The translations under genes and the position numbers were made by a program. A stretch of 64,000 nucleotides of DNA, taken from Candidatus Binatia bacterium (lineage in GTDB: Bacteria > Desulfobacterota > Binatia > Bin18). The stretch is from the NCBI GenBank assembly GCA_022826945.1, contig JAJDTY010000086.1, positions 32,810 through 96,809 of the forward strand. Direction: 5' to 3'. This document shows, in pieces, positions 25,551-34,208 of the stretch. The notes under the pieces were generated by a model. The model was not told where the DNA came from and did not search any database. It saw only the letters and a list, made by a program, of their open reading frames with translations. Numbering within the stretch: the stretch's first letter is position 1; every line of letters starts with the position of its first letter.

Positions 25551-27809
25551 TCAGGGCGTGCGTAGCGCCTCAATTTGTGGCGGCGACAGGTAGGGCTCCA
25601 GGGCTTCTGGAGACGCTTCACGTACGGCCAGGGGCGAGTCGAACCCCGCAGACACCAGCGTCTTGATCTCTTCACGGTTGAGCCCAGGCAACTGAGCCCG
25701 GGCCAACTCCAGGCTCGGCAGATCGACCCCGAGTCGCGCCCGTTCTGCCAGTTCGGACAGTTGTTTGGCCGACGCCCACCCCATGACCTCAGCAATCTCC
25801 GCCGCCGCATCCACCAGCCAACTGACCTCATCCGTCAGGCTGAGAATCGTACCGGCATAACACTGACAGCGGTTTTCCAAAGACGACAGTTCGTCTCCAT
25901 TAATCCAGCCCAGCAGCAGCAGCGAGAGCTTGGCCGACCGAGCCTCCTGGGTTGTCGGCAGCATGCGGGCGTTAAGGAGTTTCTGGAGTTCGTTGCCCGG
26001 CTCATAGCCGCGTTCGCGTATCCACTCGCCCACTTTGCTTTCATATCCCCGCCCGCGATGTTCGGCCGACGACAACGGAACCTGCATTTTTTGGCCGTCT
26101 TCGGTCAGACTCAGCGCATAAAAGAGTTCCAGCTCGGACACATCGCGGCCCTGGGCAGACTCAAAGAATCGTGCCAGTTTCACCGCGGTTGCCGCACGGA
26201 TGCCCTTGCGGGCCGCGACCTCTCCCAGCGTTGACGCTTCCAGCCGTCCGTCTTCAGTGCGATTGACAAGCTGCGTGGTGACCAGAACGCTCAGCGCTTG
26301 TTCTGCTTCGTCTGAGGCAGGCGCGCGTTTGCCTCGTTGCTGAAATCCGAGATAGGTCAGGTCTAAAAAAGCATGAAGCTCATCGGTCGAAAGACAGATC
26401 TTGGAGGCAATCAGGTTCAGGATACGATCCGTGAGTCCGGTCTGGCCGGGGGCCGGGGTAAACTGCTCCTGCTCGCCCATCACATAGCCCCGCCACAAGA
26501 GGTCGGCCTGGAACTGATTAGTGGCAATCAAAACGGACCGGCCAAATGCCTCTTTGCCCCATCGCCCTTCGACTTGCTCCGGGCGGCCCCCCAGAGAAGG
26601 GGGGGACGACGCGAACCCGAGTCGGCCCGCTCGTCCGGAGATATTTTCATATTCGGCCCAGGAGAGCGGGATTTCAATCGCCGTGCCGGTCCGTTTGTCC
26701 GTGTCCCATTTGACGGCCTCGATAAATACCGTGGAGGCGGGCAGATTCACCCCAAAGGCCAGCGTCGTGGTACACGCAATGACCCGCACTTCGCCCCGAC
26801 GGTAGGCTGCCTCAACAATCGCCCGCTCCGCCGAGGTCAGGTCGGCATGGTGAAACGCTACCCCCCCAGCAAGGGCATCGCGCAGTTGTGCCTTGAGAGA
26901 GGTTTCTTCGAGTGGCTCAAGCGCTGCCAGCGCGTCGGCGGCTGGCGTCAGCTCGGAGGCTTCGGCCAGCTCCAGGATGCACTGGACCGTATCCCGTTTA
27001 CCTTTCAAAAAAATGAGGATCTGCTCTCCCTGCCGCGCAAGATGCGTGACGTGGGCGTATAAGAGTTCACGCGGGTCGTCTGACTCAGCGGGAGCCAGGC
27101 GCTCCTCGCCTTCTTCGCCCGTATTATACGTGCGGTAGCGAAAGCGGTCACCGAGCACCACGCCACGGTAGAGTTCAACCGGCCGTTCATCCTGTAAGAG
27201 GAGGTCGGCATCCAGCCAGGCGGCGACTTGCTCGGCCTCGCGCAGGACGGCGGAGAGCCCCAAGAGCTGTGGCCGCGGGACGGCGCTGAGGAGTTTGGTC
27301 AATGTCAGTTCCAGCCCCGACCCGCGTTCCGGGTCACCCAGCATCTGGAGTTCGTCTACCACGACCAGGGCGACCGTCCGCAGGAGGTGCGGATGACGAA
27401 CGAGTAACTGGGCGAGTTTTTCGTATACGAGGACGGCCAGGTGAAAGTCCCCGTGTTCGATATCGAGATCAAACTCGCGTCTGTCACGCGTTGCTACCAC
27501 GACTTTGACGCCATAGGTTCCATAGCGCGTACGAAAGGTTTCATATTTTTCTTCCGCCAGGGCACGAAGTGGCGTTAAATACAGCACGCGCTGGCCAGCA
27601 AAGGCGGCGCGCAGAGCGGCCATTTCACCCACAAAGGTTTTACCCGATGAGGTTGGGGAAGAGATAAGGAGGCTACGACCGTCAAACAGCCCGTAGCGCT
27701 GCACGGCAACTTCCTGCACGGGTAAGAGAAACTCGCCTTGCTGGCGTTCCCAGATTTCCAGCAGGGTGTCCGGCAGCTCATATTTTCGCAGGTCTCGAAC
27801 GCGTCGCAT
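25551..27809 (-). CDS. Ski2/Hel308-type superfamily 2 DNA/RNA helicase with in-frame repeat insertion
   Basis: A 752-residue helicase. Motif I is SSPTSSGKTFVGEMAA (about 50-65), Ia LTPLRALAEEK, motif II VVVDELQML (DELQ in place of DEAH), motif III LLGLSAVL, then motif IV ILIFLKGKRDT, motif V ACTTTLAFGVNLPA and motif VI YENISGRAGRLG. The C-terminal region ends in helix-hairpin-helix-like segments (LPGLNREEIKTLVSAGF and LEPYLSPPQIEAL). At about residues 402-417, just after motif VI, SPPSLGGRPEQVEGRWG comes from a GC-rich palindromic repeat (26557-26606) carried in frame. Probably unwinds branched DNA or structured RNA in repair. Confidence 0.92.
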   Translation of the reverse strand: MRRVRDLRKYELPDTLLEIWERQQGEFLLPVQEVAVQRYGLFDGRSLLISSPTSSGKTFVGEMAALRAAFAGQRVLYLTPLRALAEEKYETFRTRYGTYGVKVVVATRDRREFDLDIEHGDFHLAVLVYEKLAQLLVRHPHLLRTVALVVVDELQMLGDPERGSGLELTLTKLLSAVPRPQLLGLSAVLREAEQVAAWLDADLLLQDERPVELYRGVVLGDRFRYRTYNTGEEGEERLAPAESDDPRELLYAHVTHLARQGEQILIFLKGKRDTVQCILELAEASELTPAADALAALEPLEETSLKAQLRDALAGGVAFHHADLTSAERAIVEAAYRRGEVRVIACTTTLAFGVNLPASTVFIEAVKWDTDKRTGTAIEIPLSWAEYENISGRAGRLGFASSPPSLGGRPEQVEGRWGKEAFGRSVLIATNQFQADLLWRGYVMGEQEQFTPAPGQTGLTDRILNLIASKICLSTDELHAFLDLTYLGFQQRGKRAPASDEAEQALSVLVTTQLVNRTEDGRLEASTLGEVAARKGIRAATAVKLARFFESAQGRDVSELELFYALSLTEDGQKMQVPLSSAEHRGRGYESKVGEWIRERGYEPGNELQKLLNARMLPTTQEARSAKLSLLLLGWINGDELSSLENRCQCYAGTILSLTDEVSWLVDAAAEIAEVMGWASAKQLSELAERARLGVDLPSLELARAQLPGLNREEIKTLVSAGFDSPLAVREASPEALEPYLSPPQIEALRTP
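26557..26606. repeat. GC-rich palindromic repeat inside the helicase gene
   Basis: About 50 bp with nested inverted repeats: GCCCTTCG and GGGCGG blocks, then CCCCCC-AGAGAA-GGGGGG. The order of blocks matches the element at 34891-34935 (GCCCTTCGGGCCACCCC, CCAGAGAGGGG). It is translated in frame on the minus strand and adds a Pro/Gly/Arg-rich loop after helicase motif VI. Confidence 0.6.
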
Positions 27810-27840
27810 ATCCCTAGCTCGTCCGTGGGCCCATACTCCA

Positions 27841-27892
27841 AAGAGTAAACGTATCCAGCGTTGTTGTCGATTGGAAGGACACGTTTACTCTT
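27841..27892. repeat. 52-bp palindromic repeat, copy 1 (intergenic)
   Basis: Arms AAGAGTAAACGTATCC and GGACACGTTTACTCTT pair over 16 bp with one mismatch around a 20-nt centre. It differs from copy 2 at 28344-28395 by two bases. It lies between the LeuD-like gene and the helicase gene, 31 bp before the helicase start on the minus strand, where the hairpin could affect read-through or mRNA stability. Confidence 0.85.
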
Positions 27893-27975
27893 TCAGTCCC
27901 ACGGAAAGGGGAAAAGGTGACAGACGAGGTACGAGGAGGAGAGACGCTAGGCGTCTGAGCGTGGTTTCCGCCTTT

Positions 27976-28503
27976 CTACCCGCCCGAGACGGGCGCTGTT
28001 TGCTGCTCCGCAAGCCGCGCCCGCACATAGCCTTCCAGCCCGCCACAGGCCAGCATCTCGATATATAGATCGGACAGGTCCCGAATCGGATAGCGGGTAC
28101 CGGCGCTCATGGATTTCACAATGCGGTTATTCACATCGATCCGTAGCCGGTCGCCCGCCCGAATTTCGCCCGCTTCCCAGAGGGTCAGCGGCGGCAGACC
28201 GATGTTGAGACAGAGCCGAAAGAATGGCCAGGCAAAGGCGGGCGCGATAATGCCGGCAATGCCGAGCTGCTGAAGCGCCTCGGCCGCCTGAATATACTGC
28301 TCCCCGGCTCCGACTTTACCCGTTGCCAGAAGAATACTGTCCGAAGAGTAAACGTGTCCAGCGTTATTGTCGATTGGAAGGACACGTTTACTCTTTGCGG
28401 CACCCCAACTTCCATCCGCAATACGCTCCACAATGGCCTCACTCGAAAGCGGACTCAGGACAGTCTGCGCTCGGGCTGTGACAATGAGCCGATCCACTTG
28501 CAT
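27976..28503 (-). CDS. LeuD-like (aconitase/IPM dehydratase small-subunit fold) protein with palindromic insertion
   Basis: A 175-residue protein resembling the swivel domain of 3-isopropylmalate dehydratase small subunits: DSILLATGKVGAGEQYIQAA corresponds to the phosphate/substrate loop, and IAGIIAPAFAWPFFRLCLNI to the helix-strand that follows, ending in GLPPL. The usual G-S-S-R-E substrate loop is replaced by G-A-G-E-Q, so normal isomerase activity is doubtful. Residues 37-54 (KSKRVLPIDNNAGHVYSS) are encoded exactly by the 52-bp palindrome at 28344-28395, an insertion ahead of the conserved core. No large subunit is nearby. The ATG at 28503 is preferred; a start at 28530 overlaps the DUF309 gene. 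Family assignment is moderate. Confidence 0.55.
   Translation of the reverse strand: MQVDRLIVTARAQTVLSPLSSEAIVERIADGSWGAAKSKRVLPIDNNAGHVYSSDSILLATGKVGAGEQYIQAAEALQQLGIAGIIAPAFAWPFFRLCLNIGLPPLTLWEAGEIRAGDRLRIDVNNRIVKSMSAGTRYPIRDLSDLYIEMLACGGLEGYVRARLAEQQTAPVSGG
28344..28395. repeat. 52-bp palindromic repeat, copy 2 (in-frame within coding sequence)
   Basis: Arms AAGAGTAAACGTGTCC and GGACACGTTTACTCTT pair perfectly over 16 bp around a 20-nt centre. It lies inside the LeuD-like gene and reads through in frame without a stop. Near-identity to copy 1 about 450 bp away points to a recently active small mobile palindrome rather than ordinary coding sequence. Confidence 0.88.
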
Positions 28504-28519
28504 GACGATGCACCACCGG

Positions 28520-29140
28520 CTAAGCGACAAGCTGCATCCGGGGAATCGCGTCCGGAGAAAACTGCTTGTACGTTGCAGGGCTCAGACCTGAGATGACCCG
28601 CTGGCATTCTTCGAGTCGGGTAATAAAATTCTGGAGTTCAACGCCAAGACAGGCGGGCAAGTGTGGAGATATCTTTATCAGTCCCTCGTGCAGCAGCGAG
28701 CGGGTGCCTACCAGGTTGCCGCGTTCGAGATGGTAGAACGCGACCGCAATCTGAATCAGCCCTTGCAAGAATTTTTTGATCTCGCCCTGCTCTTGCATCC
28801 ATTGTGGCTCCAGGACTTCATGCACTTCAAAGAAGAGGTGACGGTTAAAGAGCAGGACACTTTTATGCAGGACCGTATCGAGAGCCGAGGCTCCAGCCTG
28901 CCCGGACCAGCCCTCCAGTACCGCTCCGTATTGAAGGAGTTTGGCTCTGACCGCCGGCCAGTCTGCCTCAAAATCCGGCGTGAGCACAGACCGCAGCGTC
29001 TCGGCAAGCGTGTGCGAGGGCGGCCCATCTGCGTCTGCTCGGGCGTCGGCGGCAAGACCACGTAACATGGCGGCTTTCGCCACATCGTCCAGGGCTTCAA
29101 GCAGCAGGTCGGCTAATGCGTCACGGATAGCAACTTTCAT
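28520..29140 (-). CDS. DUF309 protein
   Basis: A 206-residue helical protein. The DUF309 signature is in the second half: FNRHLFFEVHEVLEPQWMQ (about 98-116) followed by KKFLQGLIQIAVAFYHLERG, with the paired His and Glu residues that define the family. The first 95 residues are a more variable helical extension rich in Ala and Leu. Function unknown; the conserved His and Glu suggest a metal site. The start overlaps the MutS2 stop by 4 bp (ATGA), so the two are co-translated. Confidence 0.85.
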   Translation of the reverse strand: MKVAIRDALADLLLEALDDVAKAAMLRGLAADARADADGPPSHTLAETLRSVLTPDFEADWPAVRAKLLQYGAVLEGWSGQAGASALDTVLHKSVLLFNRHLFFEVHEVLEPQWMQEQGEIKKFLQGLIQIAVAFYHLERGNLVGTRSLLHEGLIKISPHLPACLGVELQNFITRLEECQRVISGLSPATYKQFSPDAIPRMQLVA

Positions 29141-31485
29141 GAGGAGAGCTCCGCAACCGTTGCACCTCCGCCCCCTTCACTCCGGGGAGCCTCATTAAAG
29201 GACTCACAGTATGGAGAGTCGGCCAAATATGCCCGGACCGCCCGCCTCAGCGCACCGGTTCCCATACCGTGCACGATACGCACTGACGATTGATTATTGA
29301 GGATGGCCTGATCCAGGAAGACTTCCAAACGCGGCAACGCCTCCCGAACCCGCAGGCCGAGCAGATTGATTTCGGGCCGACTCGGTGGCGCGTGATCGAC
29401 GGCCACCCGAACGCGCGGCGCGGGTTTTTGCTCGGACGTCCGCCGAACCTGGACCGCGGGAACCTCAAACGTTGTCCCACCGCAACGCACCCGGGCTTTA
29501 TTGCCGTTGAGCGTCAGCAAGGTACCTCGAATTTTCCCACCACGAATCTCGACCTCGTCGCCAATCTGGGGTAGTGGTGTATCGGCGACGGTCTCGGTCC
29601 AGAACGTTTGCTCTTTTGCGGCGATCTCCTTGTGCTGCTCGTGCAAGAACCGTGAGAGGTCTCGTCGGGCATCGCTGGTCGAGGTCCGTGGCGTTTGTAG
29701 GTTTTTGCGTAGCCGCGCGATGACCTCGCGGCCCTCCTCGCGGACTCGGCGGACCAGCAGCTTTGCCTCGCGCACCTCGTCCTGCCAGACCTGACGACAT
29801 TTTTCCTCGGTTTCAGCCAGAAGTCGCTCTTGGCGTACACGCTGGGCGGTCGTCTGTTCGCGCTCGGACTGTACCTGGGTCCGTTCACGCTCCAGGCTGA
29901 CCGAAGCGGCTTCGAGCCGGGTCAAGGCTTCAGAGAATTGACGGGCTTCCGTGGACAGGGCCGCCTCTGCCGCCCGACACACCGCTTCCGGTAACCCGAG
30001 ACGCCGGGCCATGGGCAGCCCGAGGCTCTGACCCATGACGTCGTACTGGAGTTGATAGCGCGGCTGGAGAGTCTCCGGATCAAAGGCCACGGCCGCAATC
30101 TGATAACTGCCGTCCCCCACCGCAAAGAGTTTGACCGGACTTAGATGCGTAGCCAGCGCGAGGGACACCTGGCGGTCTTTCAGAACTGTGAGCAGCCCGT
30201 TTGCCAGAGCCCCTCCTTCGGCCGGGTCCGTGCCGCCGCCGGGTTCGTCAAGGAGGAGAAGCGCGGGCTCTGACAGCGTCGCCAGCATCTCCCTGACATT
30301 GGTGATATGAGCCGAGAAGGTCGAGAGGCTGTGCTCCAGGGACTGGGCATCCCCAATGTCGGCAAACACGCTCCGAAAGATGGGCAGCTCATTGGCTTCG
30401 TCCGTCGGGATCAGAAAACCGGTCTGGGCCATAAGGCAGAGAAGACCCAAGGTTTTGAGGGCGACCGTTTTTCCACCTGTATTCGGACCGGTAATAATCA
30501 ATCCCCGTTTATCATTGGGCAGGATCACATCGATGGGAACAACTGCGGTGTCTGAGGCCGTCAGCAAGGGATGCCTGGCACAACGCAGTTGAATGGCTGA
30601 GCCGAAGTGTGGCTGTGTGGCGCCGTATTTTTGCGCAAACACCACCTTGGCGTGGAGGACGTCGATTTCCGTCAAGGTGGCAAACGTCTGCTGGAGGTGA
30701 TCGAGGCTCTCGCGCACCAGCGCGGTCAGCCAGACCAGAAGCCGGTGTTCCTCGGCCGCGACTTCTTTCTGGGCGAGCAGTAGTCTGTTGTTGAGTTCGA
30801 CCGCGAACAGCGGTTCGATGAACACGGTTTCGCCCGATCCGGAACGATCCTGGACGATTCCCGGCAACCGCGCCTGAAAATTTGGCCGGACGGGAATAAC
30901 AAAACGGTTGTTCCGAATCGTGACAAACTGGTCGGCGACCACCTCCTGGGCCTCGCTTGAGCGCAGGGTGCGTTGCAGGCGGCGTTCAATGTCCTCGCCC
31001 AGGCTGTGGACCTGGCGTCGGAGTGAACGCAGCGTTGCACTGGCCTCGTCTTTGAGGCCACCGTTCTCGTCCAGGCAGCGCTGCAGAGCGGTCTCCAAGT
31101 CGGGCAGAGCTGGCAGGCGGTCGGCATAGCCTTTCAGACGGTCAAACACTGCTGCGTCTCGACGGAAAAATCTGGCAAGGAGCCGGGCGCGTGTCACTAC
31201 GGCCAGAACGTCGCGGAGCTTTTGTCCCTCAAGTACGGCACCGCCGTGGTCCGCCTGCTCACAGGTCGGACGGATATCGGGGAACGGTCCGAGCGGCAGG
31301 CTCAAGCGTTCTTCCACTAAACGAAAGCACTGCCACGTTCGCTCGCTGTCCTCTTTGACGAACGGCTCGACAACCTGGGGCTTGAGGGCTAGGCAGGCTG
31401 CTCGACCGGCGGACGACAGGGCGCAGTCGGCCAGAAGCTGAAGGACTTTGTCAAACTCTAAAGCCAGAAGGTCGCGCTCTCGCAT
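29137..31485 (-). CDS. mutS2: Endonuclease MutS2
   Basis: A 782-residue MutS2, the usual length. The ATPase has Walker A ITGPNTGGKTVALKTLGLL, the FADIGDAQSLEHSLSTFSAH signature and Walker B ALLLLDEPGGGTDPAEGGAL. A long coiled region rich in Glu, Arg and Gln follows (about 510-620). A C-terminal Smr domain starts INLLGLRVREALPRLEVFLD and contains IVHGMGTGALR, with the His-Gly-x-Gly nuclease site. MutS2 proteins act on recombination intermediates and, in some species, collided ribosomes. First gene of the run MutS2 - DUF309 - LeuD-like - helicase - unknown. Confidence 0.96.
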   Translation of the reverse strand: MRERDLLALEFDKVLQLLADCALSSAGRAACLALKPQVVEPFVKEDSERTWQCFRLVEERLSLPLGPFPDIRPTCEQADHGGAVLEGQKLRDVLAVVTRARLLARFFRRDAAVFDRLKGYADRLPALPDLETALQRCLDENGGLKDEASATLRSLRRQVHSLGEDIERRLQRTLRSSEAQEVVADQFVTIRNNRFVIPVRPNFQARLPGIVQDRSGSGETVFIEPLFAVELNNRLLLAQKEVAAEEHRLLVWLTALVRESLDHLQQTFATLTEIDVLHAKVVFAQKYGATQPHFGSAIQLRCARHPLLTASDTAVVPIDVILPNDKRGLIITGPNTGGKTVALKTLGLLCLMAQTGFLIPTDEANELPIFRSVFADIGDAQSLEHSLSTFSAHITNVREMLATLSEPALLLLDEPGGGTDPAEGGALANGLLTVLKDRQVSLALATHLSPVKLFAVGDGSYQIAAVAFDPETLQPRYQLQYDVMGQSLGLPMARRLGLPEAVCRAAEAALSTEARQFSEALTRLEAASVSLERERTQVQSEREQTTAQRVRQERLLAETEEKCRQVWQDEVREAKLLVRRVREEGREVIARLRKNLQTPRTSTSDARRDLSRFLHEQHKEIAAKEQTFWTETVADTPLPQIGDEVEIRGGKIRGTLLTLNGNKARVRCGGTTFEVPAVQVRRTSEQKPAPRVRVAVDHAPPSRPEINLLGLRVREALPRLEVFLDQAILNNQSSVRIVHGMGTGALRRAVRAYLADSPYCESFNEAPRSEGGGGATVAELSS

Positions 31486-31640
31486 AAGAAACGGTTGCTA
31501 CGGGGTCTGCCAGGGCGACCCATGCTGCATGTTTTGCACACTCCGCCCGTTCAGCGCAATACAGGCGAGTCCCACGGGACGGGATTCTGAAGTCCGTCAT
31601 GACAGGCAGCGGTCCAGGTTCGCTTGCAGTCGCTGCCTCC

Positions 31641-31667
31641 CCTATGCTAGCGAGACACCAGCATAGG
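31641..31667 (+). promoter_or_regulatory. Inverted repeat before the epoxide-hydrolase-like gene
   Basis: CCTATGCT (31641-31648) and AGCATAGG (31660-31667) are perfect inverted arms 11 bp apart, ending 17 bp before the ATG and just ahead of the AAAGGAGGA ribosome site. It could be an operator or a 5' leader hairpin. The rest of the 199-bp gap upstream (31486-31684) shows nothing I can name. Confidence 0.4.
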
Positions 31668-31684
31668 AACATAAAGGAGGAAGT

Positions 31685-32065
31685 ATGAGCACCGAGAATG
31701 AAGCCCTGGTGACGGAGTTTTGCAACGCCTTGGGCAGTGGAAATATGGATACGGTGGTGTCCTATCTGTCAGAGGACGTATTCTATCATAACATGCCTTG
31801 GGCTCCGGTGACTGGCCATGCCGGCGTACGTGAGGTTCTTGATCCTTTTATCGGCGCAAATTTACTGCAAAAGATGGAGATCCCCCACACTGCATCATCC
31901 GGCAATGTCGTCACCAACGAGCGCATGGAGACCTGGGTCAAAGGGGACGTTCAGGTCCTGCTACCCGTCCTCGGCGTCTTCACCATCACCGACGGCAAAA
32001 TTAGCAAATGGTGCGATTACTTTGACAGCGGAACGATCGCCCCGTTGGTGGAAGCCATGCAATAA
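31685..32065 (+). CDS. SnoaL-like / limonene-1,2-epoxide hydrolase-family protein
   Basis: A 126-residue protein of the NTF2-like fold. The closest match is the limonene-epoxide hydrolase group: FCNALGSGNMDTVVSYLSEDVFYHNMP at the start, a central TNERMETWVKG and KISKWCDYFDSGTI at the end, placing Arg, Asp and Asp in the order of the catalytic triad of that group. It would open an epoxide or act as a cyclase/isomerase on a small lipid or terpenoid. AAAGGAGGA precedes the ATG. It converges with the alcohol dehydrogenase gene, 17 bp between stops. Confidence 0.82.
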   Translation: MSTENEALVTEFCNALGSGNMDTVVSYLSEDVFYHNMPWAPVTGHAGVREVLDPFIGANLLQKMEIPHTASSGNVVTNERMETWVKGDVQVLLPVLGVFTITDGKISKWCDYFDSGTIAPLVEAMQ

Positions 32066-32082
32066 GCGTCTTTCGGGGTCGG

Positions 32083-33282
32083 TCAGGGAACAAACGAGAC
32101 CTTGACCGCTCCCGAGGTTTTCTTGCTGGCGGCTTCGGTCAGGGCCTGTCGGAACTGCTCAAGTGGATACTTACGCGGACGGATCGCGCGCAGGTCTGCC
32201 CGCCGGCGTCTCAGGAGTTCGACCGCGCGCACAAACGTATCCTGGCGTTTGCCCCGAAACATCTCGGCCCCATACGTCAGACTCCCGACGATGGTAATTT
32301 CTTTCATCCAGGTCGGCGTCCAATCAACACCTTCGGGCAGTGCAGCCAAACCGAGCACGACAACGGCTCCCTGGCCTCGTGCCATGCGCAGCGCCTGGTT
32401 GAGCGTCACCGAATTGGTGACCGTATCGTAGACCAGCCGTACCCCACCGGCCAAAACCGCGCCGCCGTTGGAGAGCGGATAGACCTTGGTCTGGGCCAGC
32501 TCACCAACCTGGGCCATGACATCCTGTTTTTGGACATCGATAATGTGATCCGCCCCAAGGTGACGCGCCAATCTGGCCTGAAACGGATACTTGGCAATAC
32601 ACGCCACCCGACAGGACGGCTCAACAGCCTTGAGCGCGGCGATATTCATCAGACCAATCGTCCCGGCGCCGATCACCACCACCAGCTCTTTACGGCGAGG
32701 CGGATTGTTGAGCACCGCCCGAAGACACACGGCAAACGGTTCAATCAGCGAGGCTTCATCATCATCGATCGTATCCGGCAGGGGCGTCAGCCGGTGAGCA
32801 GGGGCAACAAAATATTCGCCCCAGCCGCCACCGGTATCGGGACAGATGCCGATTAACAGTCCGGGGCGCAGCTGACCCTCGGCAATATGTTCACAAATCC
32901 CAGGGTTCCCGTTTCGACACTGGGGGCACAGCTTCCGAAAACCCCGTTCCCGACAGCCCAGCGTCGGGTCGATGGTCACCCGTTGACCGACCCGGAGCCC
33001 GCGCACCCGCTTGCCCACCGCGGCCACTTCTCCAAACAGTTCGTGACCGGGAATCAGAGGCAGCTCGAAATACGGCTCGGCCGCGGGCATAGGCTTCCAC
33101 TGCAAAAAGCCCAGGTCGCTACCGCAGATGCCGGAAATTTTACTCCTGACCACCACCCAGCGCTCATTGGGCAGGTCGGGAGTGGGGACGTCGCGCAACT
33201 GGAGATTGGCCAAGCCGGGCAAAAAGTCCGGGGCCGGAGGTGCATCTTTCTGGACTGTCTTGGCAAAGACCAGGGCTTTCAT
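32083..33282 (-). CDS. Zinc-dependent alcohol dehydrogenase (MDR family)
   Basis: A 399-residue medium-chain dehydrogenase. Catalytic zinc: GICGSDLGF (Cys) and PGHELFGEV (His, Glu). Structural-zinc-like Cys cluster: CRERGFRKLCPQCRNGNPGIC. NAD(P)-binding fold: VVVIGAGTIGLMNIAALKA. It oxidises an alcohol or reduces an aldehyde/ketone; the substrate is not clear. It overlaps the stop of the isochorismatase-family gene by 4 bp, so the pair is co-translated. Confidence 0.92.
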   Translation of the reverse strand: MKALVFAKTVQKDAPPAPDFLPGLANLQLRDVPTPDLPNERWVVVRSKISGICGSDLGFLQWKPMPAAEPYFELPLIPGHELFGEVAAVGKRVRGLRVGQRVTIDPTLGCRERGFRKLCPQCRNGNPGICEHIAEGQLRPGLLIGICPDTGGGWGEYFVAPAHRLTPLPDTIDDDEASLIEPFAVCLRAVLNNPPRRKELVVVIGAGTIGLMNIAALKAVEPSCRVACIAKYPFQARLARHLGADHIIDVQKQDVMAQVGELAQTKVYPLSNGGAVLAGGVRLVYDTVTNSVTLNQALRMARGQGAVVVLGLAALPEGVDWTPTWMKEITIVGSLTYGAEMFRGKRQDTFVRAVELLRRRRADLRAIRPRKYPLEQFRQALTEAASKKTSGAVKVSFVP

Positions 33283-33998
33283 ACTTCCTCTGCGGTGTTC
33301 ACGATATGAATCAACTCGTGCGTTTTGCGAACCCGGCCAAAGGCGTAGCTGAAGGCCTGGAGAGCCGCCCGGTGCAGGTCCGAACTAAAGGCCGTGCAGG
33401 CATCCTCGACGATGGTGACGTCAAAGCCCCGGTCCGCCGCGTCCCGGGCCGTAGTTTCCACACACACATCCGTTGTCACCCCGCAGATCAGGAGCGAGGT
33501 AATCCCCATATTACGGAGCGTCTGATCAAGCATGGTCGAGTTCAGGGTGCCGCTCGATGTTTTGTTCACGACCAGTTCGCCCGGCTGCGGCGCAACACTG
33601 TCGTCAATCTGCCAGCTCGGCTCGTCAACCGCGGGAAACATACGCTCACCGATCGTGTCCAGGCTGAGTTGATCGAGCGCCTTCCACATGGGGTTCAAAT
33701 CCTGGCCGTCCTTCAGGCAGGTGCCAATGGCGGTGTACATAACCGGCATCTGCCGCGCCCGAAAGCAGTCCAGCAACCGATTGATATTGGGAATGACACA
33801 GGTGTTGACCCGCTCGCAGTAGGCGGTACTCACCCCTGGGACCAATTTCTCAAAGGTTTGCATCAGCGGGTAGTGGGGGCTGACAAAATAACGCTGCATA
33901 TCAATCACCAGCAGGGCGGTTTTGTCACGTGCCAGGACAAGCGGAACCTTGTCTTTGAGGCGGATAATTTCAAGAATTTTTTCGTGGTCTGTTGTCAT
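33279..33998 (-). CDS. Isochorismatase-family cysteine hydrolase
   Basis: A 239-residue hydrolase with the Asp-Lys-Cys triad of the family: Asp in LLVIDMQRYF, Lys in LVVNKTSSGTLNST and Cys in LLICGVTTDVCVETTARDA, with the usual cis-peptide VTTD before the Cys. Such enzymes cleave amides, ureas or isochorismate-type ethers. The ATG at 33998 is preferred because AGAGGGGAACAGG precedes it. It is the first gene of a two-gene unit with the alcohol dehydrogenase. Divergent from the gene at 34209; the 210 bp between hold no further gene. Confidence 0.92.
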   Translation of the reverse strand: MTTDHEKILEIIRLKDKVPLVLARDKTALLVIDMQRYFVSPHYPLMQTFEKLVPGVSTAYCERVNTCVIPNINRLLDCFRARQMPVMYTAIGTCLKDGQDLNPMWKALDQLSLDTIGERMFPAVDEPSWQIDDSVAPQPGELVVNKTSSGTLNSTMLDQTLRNMGITSLLICGVTTDVCVETTARDAADRGFDVTIVEDACTAFSSDLHRAALQAFSYAFGRVRKTHELIHIVNTAEEV

Positions 33999-34208
33999 CC
34001 TGTTCCCCTCTTTTTTGTCTTGAACAGCCCCCATCCGTGACCGCTCTCGCAGCAGTTTCCAGCCACCACCTTCTCTTCTTTAGACCAAGTCTGGACGGGG
34101 GGCAAGAAAACGCGTGCATTGCGGGCGACACGGGTTTTTGTCATGATCGCGCGATAACTGGCACACGAGTTACTAAACCGAGCCCGGATACCCTCAGAAA
34201 GGAATACC

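Noticed and set aside
25520..25831. Upstream extension of the 488-residue protein (about 104 extra codons)
   Set aside because: It overlaps the helicase end in another frame and reads as Arg/Trp-rich shadow sequence; the ATG at 25519 is a better start.
33690..33705. GGTTCAAATCC, resembling a tRNA T-loop
   Set aside because: Lies in the coding frame of the isochorismatase-family gene and no cloverleaf can be formed around it.
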